NCBI GenBank assembly: GCA_017303835.1
Contig: JAFLBI010000001.1
Span: 1,240,001-1,304,000 of the forward strand
Length of the DNA: 64,000 nt
Reading direction: 5' to 3'
DNA from: Chitinophagales bacterium
GTDB lineage: Bacteria; Bacteroidota; Bacteroidia; Chitinophagales; Chitinophagaceae
The position numbers and the translations under genes are program-made. This document shows positions 1 through 9,875 of the stretch, one piece after another. A model generated the notes under the pieces. The model ran no database searches and had not been told where the DNA came from. It saw only the letters and a list, made by a program, of their open reading frames with translations. The stretch's first letter is position 1; every line of letters begins with the position of its first letter.

Positions 1-40
1 GACTACTGTAAGGAAGGTTGTGATGAAGGTTGCAGTTTGA

Positions 41-1882
41 TTATTTCAGTACCCCATGTAAGCTGCCACCTTTCGCAAATATTGTATCAATACGCTTTTC
101 TACAGCAGGATCTTTTTCTACCGGAGGCGCATGATGTGGTTTGATACGCGCATCAATCACCAATGGACCATCACAACCCCAATGCTTGTGTGCTGTAAAC
201 GGATTAATGCCATAGATATCATGCGATGGATTGCATCTGGTATAAGTAACCCACAAATAGTTATTCAGCTTAGCCGCTACAAAATCAGGATCATCAACCA
301 AGACAATCATTGCCACACCTTTGAGTGCTTCAGCCTGATGTGCTAATTGCTGATCCAACATAGCCGCTTCTGCTGCAGCCTTTGCTTGTAAAGTGAAGGG
401 CGGTGTACCCAATGCAACAACACCCGGCATAGCCAGTGTTGCTTTACCAAATCCTTTCAGTTCCTGCAGCACGCCCGGCACTTCTGTACACAATTGTCTT
501 TGTGGTTCACCATAAGCAGCAAAGACCACTTTACTACCACTATTCAAACCTGTACCGGAATAATCCAAGGTATCAATCGTGGTATTGGTATAAAAGTGTA
601 CATCACGCTGCCAGTTGATACGCTCCAATACAAACTGCATGTACGCTCGGATATCATGCGTATGCAACTGCTGCGTATCATCTGCCGTGATGAATAAGAA
701 TTTCGCCAGACTTAACTGTCCTGTTCCCAAAATATGGTTAGCAATCGTGAGCAGTTCTGCCGGCTGCTTGGTAGGCATATACGGTGTGTAGCGTTCACTA
801 CCTATTGCTAATAACAAAGGATGCACACCGGCGGCATCTACTGCATGTACTTCTTTTACACCCGGTATTTCTTGTGGAATAGCATCGCCTGTTAATTCAT
901 GAATCAAGGCACCAAAGCTGGTATCCTCTTGTGGCGGTCTGCCCACTACTGTAAATGGCCAAATGGCATTCTTACGTGCATACACTTTATGTACACGCAT
1001 CAATGGGAAGGGATGCGTTAAACTATAATAACCGAGGTGATCACCAAACGGACCTTCAGGTTTATTCTCACCGGGGTACACTTCTCCCGTAATCACAAAA
1101 TCTGCATCCGTGCTGATACAAAAACCGTTGTCGTAGGTATATCGGAATCTTCTACCACCCAATACACCCGCGAAAGTCATTTCGCTAATGCCCTCAGGCA
1201 AGGGCATTACTGCAGATAGTGTGTGCGATGGCGGTCCGCCCACAAAACAACTCACTTTCAAAGGGAGTCCGCGTTTATTGGCCTTGGTCTGGTGGATACC
1301 AATACCTCTATGCAATTGATAATGCAAACCAATCTCTTTGTCCGTTACATATTCATTACCCGTTAACTGGATACGATACATACCCAGATTGGCTTTCATG
1401 ATACCGGGTGCATCAATATCTTCCGTATAGACTTGTGGTAAAGTCACAAAAGCACCACCATCCATAGGCCAGTGTTGAATCAAAGGCAAATCGCTGATGC
1501 GGATGGCTTCATGCATCACCGGCTTGCTCATCGGATTCTTCAAGGGCAAAGCTTTTGTAGCCGCCAAACCCACGCGCAGATTGTTGAAAGGATGTTTGAG
1601 GGCTTGCATGGGATCGCCTTTCAGGCGAATGAGTTGCTGCACCAAATCAAAGGTCTTGCGGAACATGAACCTGCTGCGATCCAGTGTACCAAACAGATTG
1701 GATGCTGCTCGGAATCTGCTACCCTTGACGTTTTCAAACAACAATGCCGGGCCACCAGCTTCATACACCCGCAGGTGAATAGCAGCCATTTCCAAATGGG
1801 GATCTACTTGCTCTTTGATGCGAACGAGGTGACCGTTTTTCTCCAGATCAATAACACATTCTTCCAGTGAGGCGTAATGCAT
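41..1882 (-). CDS. ubiD: UbiD-family decarboxylase (menaquinone-type)
   Basis: This 613-residue protein has the full UbiD fold sequence. The N-terminal part reads MHYASLEECVIDLEKNGHL and is followed by the glycine-rich core with the conserved EGPFGDHLGYY segment. UbiD enzymes use prenylated FMN to decarboxylate aromatic acids; in Bacteroidota this member usually serves menaquinone synthesis, but the substrate is inferred. No UbiX flavin prenyltransferase is nearby. I chose the ATG at 1882: the longer reading frame starts at 1948, inside the divergent pdxJ gene, and adds a Cys-rich stretch not expected in the family. The gene is divergent from pdxJ, with 59 bases between the two starts. Confidence 0.88.
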   Translation of the reverse strand: MHYASLEECVIDLEKNGHLVRIKEQVDPHLEMAAIHLRVYEAGGPALLFENVKGSRFRAASNLFGTLDRSRFMFRKTFDLVQQLIRLKGDPMQALKHPFNNLRVGLAATKALPLKNPMSKPVMHEAIRISDLPLIQHWPMDGGAFVTLPQVYTEDIDAPGIMKANLGMYRIQLTGNEYVTDKEIGLHYQLHRGIGIHQTKANKRGLPLKVSCFVGGPPSHTLSAVMPLPEGISEMTFAGVLGGRRFRYTYDNGFCISTDADFVITGEVYPGENKPEGPFGDHLGYYSLTHPFPLMRVHKVYARKNAIWPFTVVGRPPQEDTSFGALIHELTGDAIPQEIPGVKEVHAVDAAGVHPLLLAIGSERYTPYMPTKQPAELLTIANHILGTGQLSLAKFLFITADDTQQLHTHDIRAYMQFVLERINWQRDVHFYTNTTIDTLDYSGTGLNSGSKVVFAAYGEPQRQLCTEVPGVLQELKGFGKATLAMPGVVALGTPPFTLQAKAAAEAAMLDQQLAHQAEALKGVAMIVLVDDPDFVAAKLNNYLWVTYTRCNPSHDIYGINPFTAHKHWGCDGPLVIDARIKPHHAPPVEKDPAVEKRIDTIFAKGGSLHGVLK

Positions 1883-1941
1883 GTAACTATAACAGGATTG
1901 GTGGCTGATTGTTGCTGCACAACAATCGGTACTTTTGACGC

Positions 1942-2661
1942 ATGACAAAGCTAAGTGTTAACATCAATAAAATTGCGACACTCCGTAACAGCCGTGGCGG
2001 TCATAATCCTGATGTAGTGAAATCTGCCATTGATGCCCAGCAATTTGGCGCAGATGGTATTACCGTACACCCCCGCCCTGATGAGCGCCATATCCGCTAT
2101 GCAGATGTTCGCGGCATCAAACCAATTATTACTACTGAATTCAATATTGAGGGCAATTGCCGTGAACAAAAGTTTATTGATCTGGTGCTGGAAACCAAAC
2201 CCCATCAGGTAACGCTGGTACCCGACGCACTCAACCAACTCACCAGCGATCATGGCTGGGATACCATTACCCACCGCGACTATCTCCGTGAAACCATTGC
2301 AATTTTTAAGCAAGCTGGTATTCGCGTCAGCATTTTTGTGGACCCGGTAGTTGAGATGGTGAAAGGTGCTGCAGAAACAGGCACAGATCGCATTGAACTC
2401 TATACAGAAAGCTATGCCAAGCAATTTGCCGCAGGCGAAAAAGAAAAAGCCATCGCACCTTATGTGGCTGCCGCAGAGGCTGCGCGTGAATTGGGCCTAG
2501 GCTTAAATGCCGGTCATGATCTGGATTTGCAGAACCTCCGCTTTTTCCGTCAACACATTCCTTGGCTGGATGAAGTGAGCATCGGTCATGCACTCATTTG
2601 TGATGCACTCTATCTTGGCTTTGAAAACACCATTCAACTGTATAAAAGACAATTGCAGTGA
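1942..2661 (+). CDS. pdxJ: Pyridoxine 5'-phosphate synthase PdxJ
   Basis: PdxJ condenses 3-amino-1-phosphohydroxyacetone with 1-deoxyxylulose 5-phosphate to give pyridoxine 5'-phosphate, the last ring-forming step of the DXP-dependent vitamin B6 pathway. The 239 residues match family length. Diagnostic stretches are LSVNINKIATLRNSRGG at the N terminus, DGITVHPRPDERHI near residue 40, TEFNIEGN near residue 65, and the C-terminal LNAGHDLDLQNL and SIGHALI phosphate-binding segments. The stop codon overlaps the start of the following fucosidase by one base (TGATG), so the two are probably translationally coupled although functionally unrelated. Confidence 0.96.
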   Translation: MTKLSVNINKIATLRNSRGGHNPDVVKSAIDAQQFGADGITVHPRPDERHIRYADVRGIKPIITTEFNIEGNCREQKFIDLVLETKPHQVTLVPDALNQLTSDHGWDTITHRDYLRETIAIFKQAGIRVSIFVDPVVEMVKGAAETGTDRIELYTESYAKQFAAGEKEKAIAPYVAAAEAARELGLGLNAGHDLDLQNLRFFRQHIPWLDEVSIGHALICDALYLGFENTIQLYKRQLQ

Positions 2662-4049
2662 TGAAAAAAATCCTGGTACTGCTTTGCTTACCACTATTCA
2701 GTTTGGCGCAAGCACCAAAAGCAGTTGGGCCTGTTCCCAATGCTACACAATTGGCATGGCATGAAAAAGAGTTCTATCTCTTTATGCATTTTGGTCCGAA
2801 TACTTTTACCGGTAAAGAATGGGGCGAAGGCAAGGAAAATCCGGATGAATTCAATCCAGCCAATCTGGATTGTCTGCAATGGGCGCGAGTAGCGAAACAA
2901 GCTGGCGCCAAAGGGATCATCATCACTGCCAAGCACCACGATGGATTTTGTTTATGGCCCAGCAAATACAGCAAGCATACGGTTCGCGAAAGCAAATGGA
3001 AAAACGGCAAGGGCGATGTGCTGCGCGAATTGGCAGATGCTTGTAGGGAAATTGGGATTGAGATGGGTGTATATATTTCTCCTTGGGATAGAAATCATCC
3101 ATCATACGGCACGCCAGCCTACAACGATGTGTTCATCAATATGATGAAAGAACTCTTCCAGAATTATGGACCATTCTTTGAATTGTGGTGGGATGGTGCC
3201 AATGGCGAGGGACCAAACGGCAAGAAGCAGATCTATGATTTCAATCGCTTTGAAAAAGTGGCGTTTCAATTACAACCGAATCTCATCATCTTCAGTGATA
3301 TTGGCCCATCCATTCGCTGGTGTGGCAATGAAAACGGTATTATCGGTAATACCAACTGGAACTTACTGGATACTGCCGGCTTCAAACGTGGTGAAGGTGC
3401 GCCACCAACAGATACATTGAATAGTGGCAACAGAAACGGACAGCATTGGATGCCTGCAGAAGCAGATGTTTCTATTCGTCCGGGTTGGTTTTACCGACCA
3501 GAAGAAGACAGCAAAGTGAAAACAGCTCCACAGTTATTCGATTTATATACCAAGTCTGTTGGCAATGGGGGCAATCTGTTGTTGAATGTACCGCCCGACA
3601 GAAACGGGCTCATCCACCCTATTGATTCAGCTGCACTCATGCAGTTCAAACTCATGCGCGACAAAGCATTTGCCAATAACCTATTGAGTAAAGCAAGCAT
3701 AAAAGACCATTTGAACAAACCTGTGATGAGTTTGCTGGATGGTAATGCGCAAACTTATTGGACAGGTAATGGCAAGAATCCTTCGCTCGTGATTCAGTTT
3801 GCTGAGACGACAGATATCAATTGCCTAGTACTGGAAGAGTTCCTCAACTTTGGTCAGCGCATTGGCGGTTTTGTGGTTGAAAATTGGAATGGCAAGCAAT
3901 ACGAAACACTGGCAACTGCAACCACCATGGGCAGAAAAAAGATCCTGCGCTTTTCATTAATAGAGGCCAAACAAATCCGCATCCGCTTTACTGATTTGAA
4001 AGCGGCACCGTTGGTGCGTAACATCAGCGGATACCGGGTTCCTTTTTAG
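2661..4049 (+). CDS. Secreted alpha-L-fucosidase, GH29
   Basis: The 462-residue protein is a GH29 glycoside hydrolase that would release terminal L-fucose from glycans in the periplasm or outside the cell. It starts with a signal peptide (MKKILVLLCLPLFSLAQA). The catalytic barrel shows FMHFGPNTFT (residues 41-50), KHHDGFCLWPSKYS (91-104) and FELWWDGANGEG, in which D178 fits the family nucleophile. The last ~110 residues look like a discoidin-type beta-sandwich, common in Bacteroidota GH29 enzymes. The ATG at 2661 is preferred over the in-frame GTG three bases upstream. The general acid/base residue cannot be placed with certainty. Confidence 0.9.
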   Translation: MKKILVLLCLPLFSLAQAPKAVGPVPNATQLAWHEKEFYLFMHFGPNTFTGKEWGEGKENPDEFNPANLDCLQWARVAKQAGAKGIIITAKHHDGFCLWPSKYSKHTVRESKWKNGKGDVLRELADACREIGIEMGVYISPWDRNHPSYGTPAYNDVFINMMKELFQNYGPFFELWWDGANGEGPNGKKQIYDFNRFEKVAFQLQPNLIIFSDIGPSIRWCGNENGIIGNTNWNLLDTAGFKRGEGAPPTDTLNSGNRNGQHWMPAEADVSIRPGWFYRPEEDSKVKTAPQLFDLYTKSVGNGGNLLLNVPPDRNGLIHPIDSAALMQFKLMRDKAFANNLLSKASIKDHLNKPVMSLLDGNAQTYWTGNGKNPSLVIQFAETTDINCLVLEEFLNFGQRIGGFVVENWNGKQYETLATATTMGRKKILRFSLIEAKQIRIRFTDLKAAPLVRNISGYRVPF

Positions 4050-4088
4050 CCGTTGAAAAACTTTATCTTGCAGCATAACCCATCTCAT

Positions 4089-4604
4089 ATGGCAACAGCA
4101 TTGGTTGGTATCATCATGGGCAGCGATAGTGATCTGCCGGTTATGCAAGCAGCTGCAGATATCCTGCAACAATTCTCTATTCCATTTGAATTGACCGTAG
4201 TATCTGCACACAGAACACCACAACGCATGGCCGATTATGCAGGCAGTGCTGCTTCGCGCGGATTAAAAGTAATCATTGCCGGAGCCGGCGGTGCGGCTCA
4301 TTTACCAGGAATGGTAGCTAGTATGACGACATTGCCTGTGATTGGTGTACCGGTGAAATCATCCAATTCTATTGACGGTTGGGATTCTGTACTTTCCATT
4401 TTACAAATGCCCAATGGCGTACCTGTAGCAACCGTAGCCCTGAATGCCGCAAAAAATGCAGGTTTATTAGCTGCGCAGATCATTGGGACATCTGATTCGA
4501 AAATAGCTCAGGCAATGGCGGCCTATAAACAACAAATGCAGGATGAAGTCATTGCCAAAGCCGATAAGCTCAAAGGCCAATGGCCAAATGGTTACGATGA
4601 CTAA
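4089..4604 (+). CDS. purE: N5-carboxyaminoimidazole ribonucleotide mutase PurE
   Basis: PurE (class I) converts N5-CAIR to CAIR in purine synthesis. The 171-residue protein has the signature [12 protein letters not shown] near its start, the [11 protein letters not shown] loop, and [14 protein letters not shown] followed by [10 protein letters not shown]. The ATG at 4089 gives the usual N terminus; a TTG at 4053 would add twelve residues without family support. PurK is not in the window, and purM lies 12 kb away on the other strand. The gene converges with the one at 4619. Confidence 0.95.
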   Translation: MATALVGIIMGSDSDLPVMQAAADILQQFSIPFELTVVSAHRTPQRMADYAGSAASRGLKVIIAGAGGAAHLPGMVASMTTLPVIGVPVKSSNSIDGWDSVLSILQMPNGVPVATVALNAAKNAGLLAAQIIGTSDSKIAQAMAAYKQQMQDEVIAKADKLKGQWPNGYDD

Positions 4605-4618
4605 TAAACAAGATTGTT

Positions 4619-5212
4619 TTATTGCTCTGCTTCAAACCATTCTGAAAAACCAAACTGCCGGAATAACTTTTCTAATTCCTTCCATTTACCTGAACAGAAT
4701 TGTTCATTCATCCAACCCGATGGATGCAGCTTAATAGCTTTGCAGGCAAAACTCAATTCCAGTATAGATATAATCTTACCTTTCGCATCATAAAACAAGA
4801 TGGCATGCTTGGGTTCAAAGCAAGGCACTTCTGTAATTTTCTTTTTTGCTGGGGTGATGTAGAACAAGAGCTTGGCAAGATTCAATTGATCTGTCGTATT
4901 CAGCCAATAGGACCTACGCCAATTGACCGTATCGATACGCAGGCTATCCAAATGGAATTCACCATTGCGAACAGTATGAAACTCTTTGATCAGGCTAGCA
5001 ATGCGGAATATTTTATACTTCTCCGTGCCGGTGTTTTCTAATTTTTCATAACTCACCAGACGTACGCCTGCGGCACCTTGAAACGGATATGCACTTAGCA
5101 ACCGTTCAGGCGGCATGGTTTGTTTGAATACACAATCTGACTGGGGGGAGGTCTTCTGTGCAGATACAATCACCACTAAACACTGTATAATCAGTAAAAG
5201 CAGTAGTCTCAT
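4619..5212 (-). CDS. Hypothetical secreted protein
   Basis: A 197-residue protein with a clear signal peptide (MRLLLLLIIQCLVVIVSAQ). I do not recognise the family. The mature part is mixed, has four cysteines (positions suggest possible disulfides) and no membrane segment after the signal. Its ATG overlaps the bshC stop by four bases, so it is co-transcribed and probably translationally coupled with bshC. This says nothing firm about function; a lineage-specific periplasmic protein is the safest description. Confidence 0.75.
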   Translation of the reverse strand: MRLLLLLIIQCLVVIVSAQKTSPQSDCVFKQTMPPERLLSAYPFQGAAGVRLVSYEKLENTGTEKYKIFRIASLIKEFHTVRNGEFHLDSLRIDTVNWRRSYWLNTTDQLNLAKLLFYITPAKKKITEVPCFEPKHAILFYDAKGKIISILELSFACKAIKLHPSGWMNEQFCSGKWKELEKLFRQFGFSEWFEAEQ

Positions 5213-6804
5213 AATTGCACGATACAGAACTGCTGTTCCGTACCACGAGATGCATGATACAACATTTGTAGAAATTCGGCACCAAACTTTCCGTAATAAA
5301 TAGCAAAGTTTTCGGCACGTTCCTGCAAACTATCACCTGGAAATAACTGTGCACGCAACTGTGCCAACTGATTTTGCTGGTCTGCATATTTACGCTTCTC
5401 GGCACGGAACAACTTTTTCTCCAAGCCTATCAACTTATGCATGGCTTTCTCTTTCAATGCAGCCGTATGAGGCACCAGCGTTGCATCAATCTTAGCACTG
5501 ATCTTAGCCAACTGCGCATAAAATGCTTCCAGCGCTTGCTTTTCCTGACCAAGACTTAACTGATTTGCAGATTGATTACGCACCAATTGCTGCATAATGG
5601 CATCAGTCTTTTGGAATAAGTCTTTGATGGATAAAGACAAAGCCGCAATCTTTTCCTGCTGTGCTTTTTCCATCAGCAAAAAAGAGTTGCGCAAAATCAA
5701 TACCGGATAAGGTACTTCAGCTTTAGTAAAGACCTGCTCCAATTCCATCCAATATGCCAGTTCTCCCCCACCGCCAATAAAGGCGATATTGGGTAAGATG
5801 GTTTCCTGAAATACGCCACGCAAAATCACATTCGGACTAAACCGTTCGGGATAGTCATGCACTTCTTGTAGCATGGCATCTTTGGTGAATCGTAGATTCA
5901 AAGCATGCACCACATAATCTTCTCCATCTGCTTCAATCCGTTCGCGGTGGTTATCGATGAGGTAAAATAAATTGATATCCCTACCACTGGCTTGCACTTT
6001 GTATTGCTTTGCCAATGCAGTAGCTGTCTGTTCAACCGCTGTGTGCGAGAATCTGGTCGTTAGTTCTTTTTCAATCACCGGAATAAACGCAGCTTTTAAT
6101 GCGCGACTATCCGGTACAACCACCAATAAGCCAAACTCCGCAAAAAGCTGATGCACCAAATCAAATGTGGCTTCTTGTATGCTTCTACCCTTTGTATAAC
6201 AATTTCTAAACAGCTCAGCTAATGCAGGGCCATTGGGCAATACACCAATTTGTCCGTACACCGCTTCAATGAGTTGCAGGAATTCATTGTCCACCAACAT
6301 CCTGCCTACCGCTCCTGTTTGCTTGGTATTCCAGCGGTGCGTATGGCCTTGTAATTTGATATAACCCAACTCATCCAAATCTGCATCCTCACTGCCCATG
6401 TAATACACAGGTACAAAATGTTGTTCAGGCATTTCTGCCGACAATTCATCTGCCAACTTAATGGCATGCATGATTTTGTAAATGAAGTATAAGGGACCAG
6501 TAAAAATATTCGGCTGATGTGCTGTTGTGATCGTATACGTATTGTCCTTTATTAATGCATCGAGATGGGCAGCTTGCTTTGCAGATAAAGATTTGCCTGC
6601 ATATTGTGTTCTCAACGCATCTACCAATAATGTACGATTTATTGAGAACTGATTGCGTTGTGCCATTGATGTGCGAATGCCCGCCGCATCAGGACGAAAA
6701 CGATAGAACTGCTGTAATTCAGGTGCATTGTGGAGATAGTCCTGTACCAGGGTAGAAAAATATCCTGTGTCGGCATAAGGAATATAGGTACAGTTTATAT
6801 CCAT
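5209..6804 (-). CDS. bshC: Bacillithiol biosynthesis cysteine-adding enzyme BshC
   Basis: BshC ligates cysteine to glucosaminyl-malate, the last step of bacillithiol synthesis. The 531-residue protein has family length and hallmark stretches: ITTAHQPNIFTGPLYFIYKI near residue 93, VPVYYMGSEDADLDELGYI near residue 130, and FIGGGGELAYWMEL near residue 345, followed by the long helical domain rich in Gln, Ala and Lys. bshA and bshB are not in the window. The gene precedes the secreted hypothetical protein at 4619-5212 with a four-base overlap. Confidence 0.94.
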   Translation of the reverse strand: MDINCTYIPYADTGYFSTLVQDYLHNAPELQQFYRFRPDAAGIRTSMAQRNQFSINRTLLVDALRTQYAGKSLSAKQAAHLDALIKDNTYTITTAHQPNIFTGPLYFIYKIMHAIKLADELSAEMPEQHFVPVYYMGSEDADLDELGYIKLQGHTHRWNTKQTGAVGRMLVDNEFLQLIEAVYGQIGVLPNGPALAELFRNCYTKGRSIQEATFDLVHQLFAEFGLLVVVPDSRALKAAFIPVIEKELTTRFSHTAVEQTATALAKQYKVQASGRDINLFYLIDNHRERIEADGEDYVVHALNLRFTKDAMLQEVHDYPERFSPNVILRGVFQETILPNIAFIGGGGELAYWMELEQVFTKAEVPYPVLILRNSFLLMEKAQQEKIAALSLSIKDLFQKTDAIMQQLVRNQSANQLSLGQEKQALEAFYAQLAKISAKIDATLVPHTAALKEKAMHKLIGLEKKLFRAEKRKYADQQNQLAQLRAQLFPGDSLQERAENFAIYYGKFGAEFLQMLYHASRGTEQQFCIVQL

Positions 6805-6860
6805 GTAACAAGCTTTATCGGCAACGAATTAACAGCTTTTTGTTTGGCTGCACAAACCGC

Positions 6861-8171
6861 TTACCATACTACCTCACCTTCCAGATCGTAATCGTAGGCT
6901 TTGGTGATTTTCACGTTGTAGAATGCACCAATCTGTAATTTTTTGCTGGAGTGGATTACTACTTCGTTATCTACTTCCACACTATCAAATTCTGTTCTGC
7001 CCAAATAGCGACCAGCTTCTTTTTTATCAATCAGCACTTTAAAAGTCTGACCAATCTTCTCCTGATTCTTCTCGTAGCTGATCTCCTGCTGCACTTCCAT
7101 AATCTCCTGTGCACGACGCTGTTTCTCCTCTGCCGGTACATCATCTACCAAATCGTATGCCGAAGTATTCTCTTCATGCGAATAAGTAAAAATACCTACA
7201 CGATCAAAGCGGTGCAGGCGCAGAAAATCTTTCAGCTCTTCCACATCAGCTTCTGTTTCGCCGGGAAAACCTGCAATCAAGGTTGTACGTAAACAAATAC
7301 CCGGAATTTTTTCTCTGATCTGGTTGATCAGCTCCGTCATTTCCTCACGGGTGATCTGGCGCTTCATCGCCTTCAGCATGTTGTTGCTGGCATGCTGCAA
7401 AGGCATATCCAGGTATTTACAAATATTCGGATGTGCGTTGATCGCATCAATGATCTCAATCGGAAACTTACTGGGATACGCATAATGCAAACGAATCCAT
7501 TCCAGTCCTTCTACCTTGGCTAAAGCGTCCAAGAGTCTAGGCAGCTCGCGCTTCTTGTAAATATCTAAGCCGTAATACGTCAACTCCTGTGCAATCAGCA
7601 TCACTTCCTTCACACCACGCTTCACCAAAGCTTCTGCTTCAGCTACCAATTGCTCAATGGGCTTACTCACGTGCTGGCCACGCATCAAAGGAATGGCACA
7701 AAACGCACAGGTTCTATTACAACCCTCACTGATTTTTAAATAGGCATAATGCTGTGGTGTACTCAACAAACGCTCACCTAACAATTCACTCTTATAATCT
7801 GCTTCAAATTGCTTCAACATCAAAGGCAATTCCATCGTACCAAACCAAGCATCTACTTCTGGAATTTCTTTTTCCAGATCACCACGATAGCGTTCACTCA
7901 AACAACCGGTTACATATACTTTGTCGAGCTTACCTCTGCGCTTCAACTCTACTTGATCTAAAATCGTGTTCACACTTTCTTCCTTGGCCTTATCAATAAA
8001 GCCGCAGGTATTCACCACCACAATATTGTGATCGAGTTTTTTGTTCTCATGGACTACGGCAATATCATTGGCTGCAAGCTGACCACTCAGCACTTCACTA
8101 TCCACCAGGTTTTTACTGCAACCCAGTGTAATAATATTGACCTTGTCTTTCTTCAGTGTTTTAGCTTTCAT
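6861..8171 (-). CDS. rimO: Ribosomal protein S12 methylthiotransferase RimO
   Basis: RimO is a radical-SAM enzyme that adds a methylthio group to an aspartate of ribosomal protein S12. The 436 residues show the three-cysteine UPF0004 cluster (C18 in TLGCSKN, C56 in NTCGF, C90 in TGCLSER), the radical-SAM motif CNRTCAFC at 151-158, and a C-terminal TRAM domain ending YDYDLEGEVVW. The LGCSKN sequence separates RimO from MiaB. It begins five bases after the prfC stop, so the two translation-related genes form a unit. Confidence 0.95.
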   Translation of the reverse strand: MKAKTLKKDKVNIITLGCSKNLVDSEVLSGQLAANDIAVVHENKKLDHNIVVVNTCGFIDKAKEESVNTILDQVELKRRGKLDKVYVTGCLSERYRGDLEKEIPEVDAWFGTMELPLMLKQFEADYKSELLGERLLSTPQHYAYLKISEGCNRTCAFCAIPLMRGQHVSKPIEQLVAEAEALVKRGVKEVMLIAQELTYYGLDIYKKRELPRLLDALAKVEGLEWIRLHYAYPSKFPIEIIDAINAHPNICKYLDMPLQHASNNMLKAMKRQITREEMTELINQIREKIPGICLRTTLIAGFPGETEADVEELKDFLRLHRFDRVGIFTYSHEENTSAYDLVDDVPAEEKQRRAQEIMEVQQEISYEKNQEKIGQTFKVLIDKKEAGRYLGRTEFDSVEVDNEVVIHSSKKLQIGAFYNVKITKAYDYDLEGEVVW

Positions 8172-8176
8172 GCTGC

Positions 8177-9763
8177 TTATTTATGTATCTCACTGGTGAA
8201 GTGAAACTCGATATCCGGATTATTGGTAATTTCTGTATTCAGGAACCATTCGCTCTGCGCCAGATAAACAGGATGACCATCTTTGTCCTCTCCTGAATTC
8301 TGTTGCTTGAAACGCAGAAACTCTTCCAGCTTTTGCTCGTTTTTACTGGTTAACCAGCAAGCTTTATAAAACGGCAGTGTCCTGAATTCGCAGGCTGCGC
8401 CATATTCCTGTAACAAACGATATTGGATCACTTCAAACTGCAGTTCACCCACACAACCGATGATTTTCTTATTACCACCAAACTGCGTGAAGAGCTGGGC
8501 AACACCTTCATCAGTAAGCTGACTAATTCCCTTCTCCAATTGTTTGGTCTTCATAGGATCCCTATTCACCAATTCTTTAAAGATCTCTGGCGAGAAGGAT
8601 GGAATTCCGGTGAAGTAAAAATCTTCTCCTTCAGTTAAAGTATCACCAATCTTGAAATTACCTGTATCAAACAAACCCACCACATCGCCAGGGAAAGCAT
8701 CTTCAATCACGTCCTTGCTTCTGGCCATGAAGGAATATGGGTTGCTGAAACGAATGTCTTTATCTAAGCGAACGTGGTGATAATATTTATTGCGTTCAAA
8801 CTTACCGCTACACACACGCATGAAAGCAATACGATCGCGGTGCTTGGGATCGAGGTTGGCGTGAATCTTGAAAATAAATCCGCTGAACTTGTCTTCACCT
8901 ACACCCAACATACGCGCAGTAGTTGGTCTGCTACGTGGTACAGGTGCAATGCGGATAAACGTATCCAGCATTTCCTTCACACCAAAATTGTTGATAGCAC
9001 TACCAAAGAAAACAGGCGCTACCTGACCATTCAGATAATCTTCCTCATCCAATTCACCGTGTACTGCTTCTACCAGCTCTACATCTTCTCTTAAGATGCG
9101 CGCATCCGTATCGCCAATTTTTTGATCGAGCAGTTGATCATTGATATCACCAATGGCTACCACATCCTCATCATTGGCCTTGGTGTTGGCAGTGAAGAGT
9201 ACGAGACTCTTGTTATGAATATCATACACACCTTTGAAGTCCTTACCACTATTAATAGGCCAGGTCATTGGATGCAGGGATATCTTCAGCTCCTTTTCAA
9301 TTTCTTCCAACAGATCAAAACGGTTTTTACCATCACGATCCATTTTGTTGATGAATACAATCACCGGTGTATCGCGCATGCGACACACTTCCATTAGTCT
9401 TCTGGTTTGTTCTTCCACACCATTCACACTATCCACTACCAGAATAACGCTGTCCACCGCGGTCAGGGTACGATAGGTATCTTCTGCGAAGTCTTTGTGA
9501 CCGGGTGTATCCAGCAGGTTGATGAGGATATTGTTGTATTCAAAGCTCATCACCGATGTGGCTACCGAGATACCACGCTGGCGTTCAATTTCCATGAAGT
9601 CGCTGGTGGCGTGCTTCTTGATTTTATTGCTCTTAACCGCACCGGCCGTTTGAATGGCACCACCAAACAAGAGGAATTTTTCCGTCAAAGTGGTTTTACC
9701 GGCATCCGGGTGAGAAATGATGGCGAAGGTCTTCCGTCTGTTGATCTCTTTTTCGTACTTCAT
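8177..9763 (-). CDS. prfC: Peptide chain release factor 3
   Basis: RF3 is a GTPase that removes RF1 and RF2 from the ribosome after peptide release. The 528-residue protein carries the G1 loop [10 protein letters not shown], switch-I region [13 protein letters not shown]3 DTPGHKDF and G4 NKMD, then the RF3-specific C-terminal domains. The ATG at 9763 gives the standard [19 protein letters not shown] start; a longer frame to 9841 runs into the smc terminator and is rejected. It lies upstream of rimO on the same strand. Confidence 0.95.
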   Translation of the reverse strand: MKYEKEINRRKTFAIISHPDAGKTTLTEKFLLFGGAIQTAGAVKSNKIKKHATSDFMEIERQRGISVATSVMSFEYNNILINLLDTPGHKDFAEDTYRTLTAVDSVILVVDSVNGVEEQTRRLMEVCRMRDTPVIVFINKMDRDGKNRFDLLEEIEKELKISLHPMTWPINSGKDFKGVYDIHNKSLVLFTANTKANDEDVVAIGDINDQLLDQKIGDTDARILREDVELVEAVHGELDEEDYLNGQVAPVFFGSAINNFGVKEMLDTFIRIAPVPRSRPTTARMLGVGEDKFSGFIFKIHANLDPKHRDRIAFMRVCSGKFERNKYYHHVRLDKDIRFSNPYSFMARSKDVIEDAFPGDVVGLFDTGNFKIGDTLTEGEDFYFTGIPSFSPEIFKELVNRDPMKTKQLEKGISQLTDEGVAQLFTQFGGNKKIIGCVGELQFEVIQYRLLQEYGAACEFRTLPFYKACWLTSKNEQKLEEFLRFKQQNSGEDKDGHPVYLAQSEWFLNTEITNNPDIEFHFTSEIHK

Positions 9764-9814
9764 AACAAGGCCGCAAAGGTACTGTGAAAGCAGCAGTTTA
9801 TCAGAAGGCAGGGT

Positions 9815-9852
9815 AACAAAAAACGGGCTGCTTGTTTTCAAAGCAACCCGTT
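9815..9852 (-). terminator. Rho-independent terminator of smc
   Basis: On the minus strand the sequence folds as AACGGGTTGCTTTG, loop AAAA, CAAGCAGCCCGTT, followed by a T run. Twelve or more base pairs form with a single bulge. It lies 24 bases after the smc stop and separates smc from prfC. Confidence 0.85.
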
Positions 9853-9875
9853 CGTTATCAAGTACTTACTCCCTT

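Noticed and set aside
4602-4622. Hairpin AATAAACAA/TTGTTTTATT as a bidirectional terminator
   Set aside because: The stem is AT-only and weak, and overlaps the gene ends, so it is too uncertain to list.
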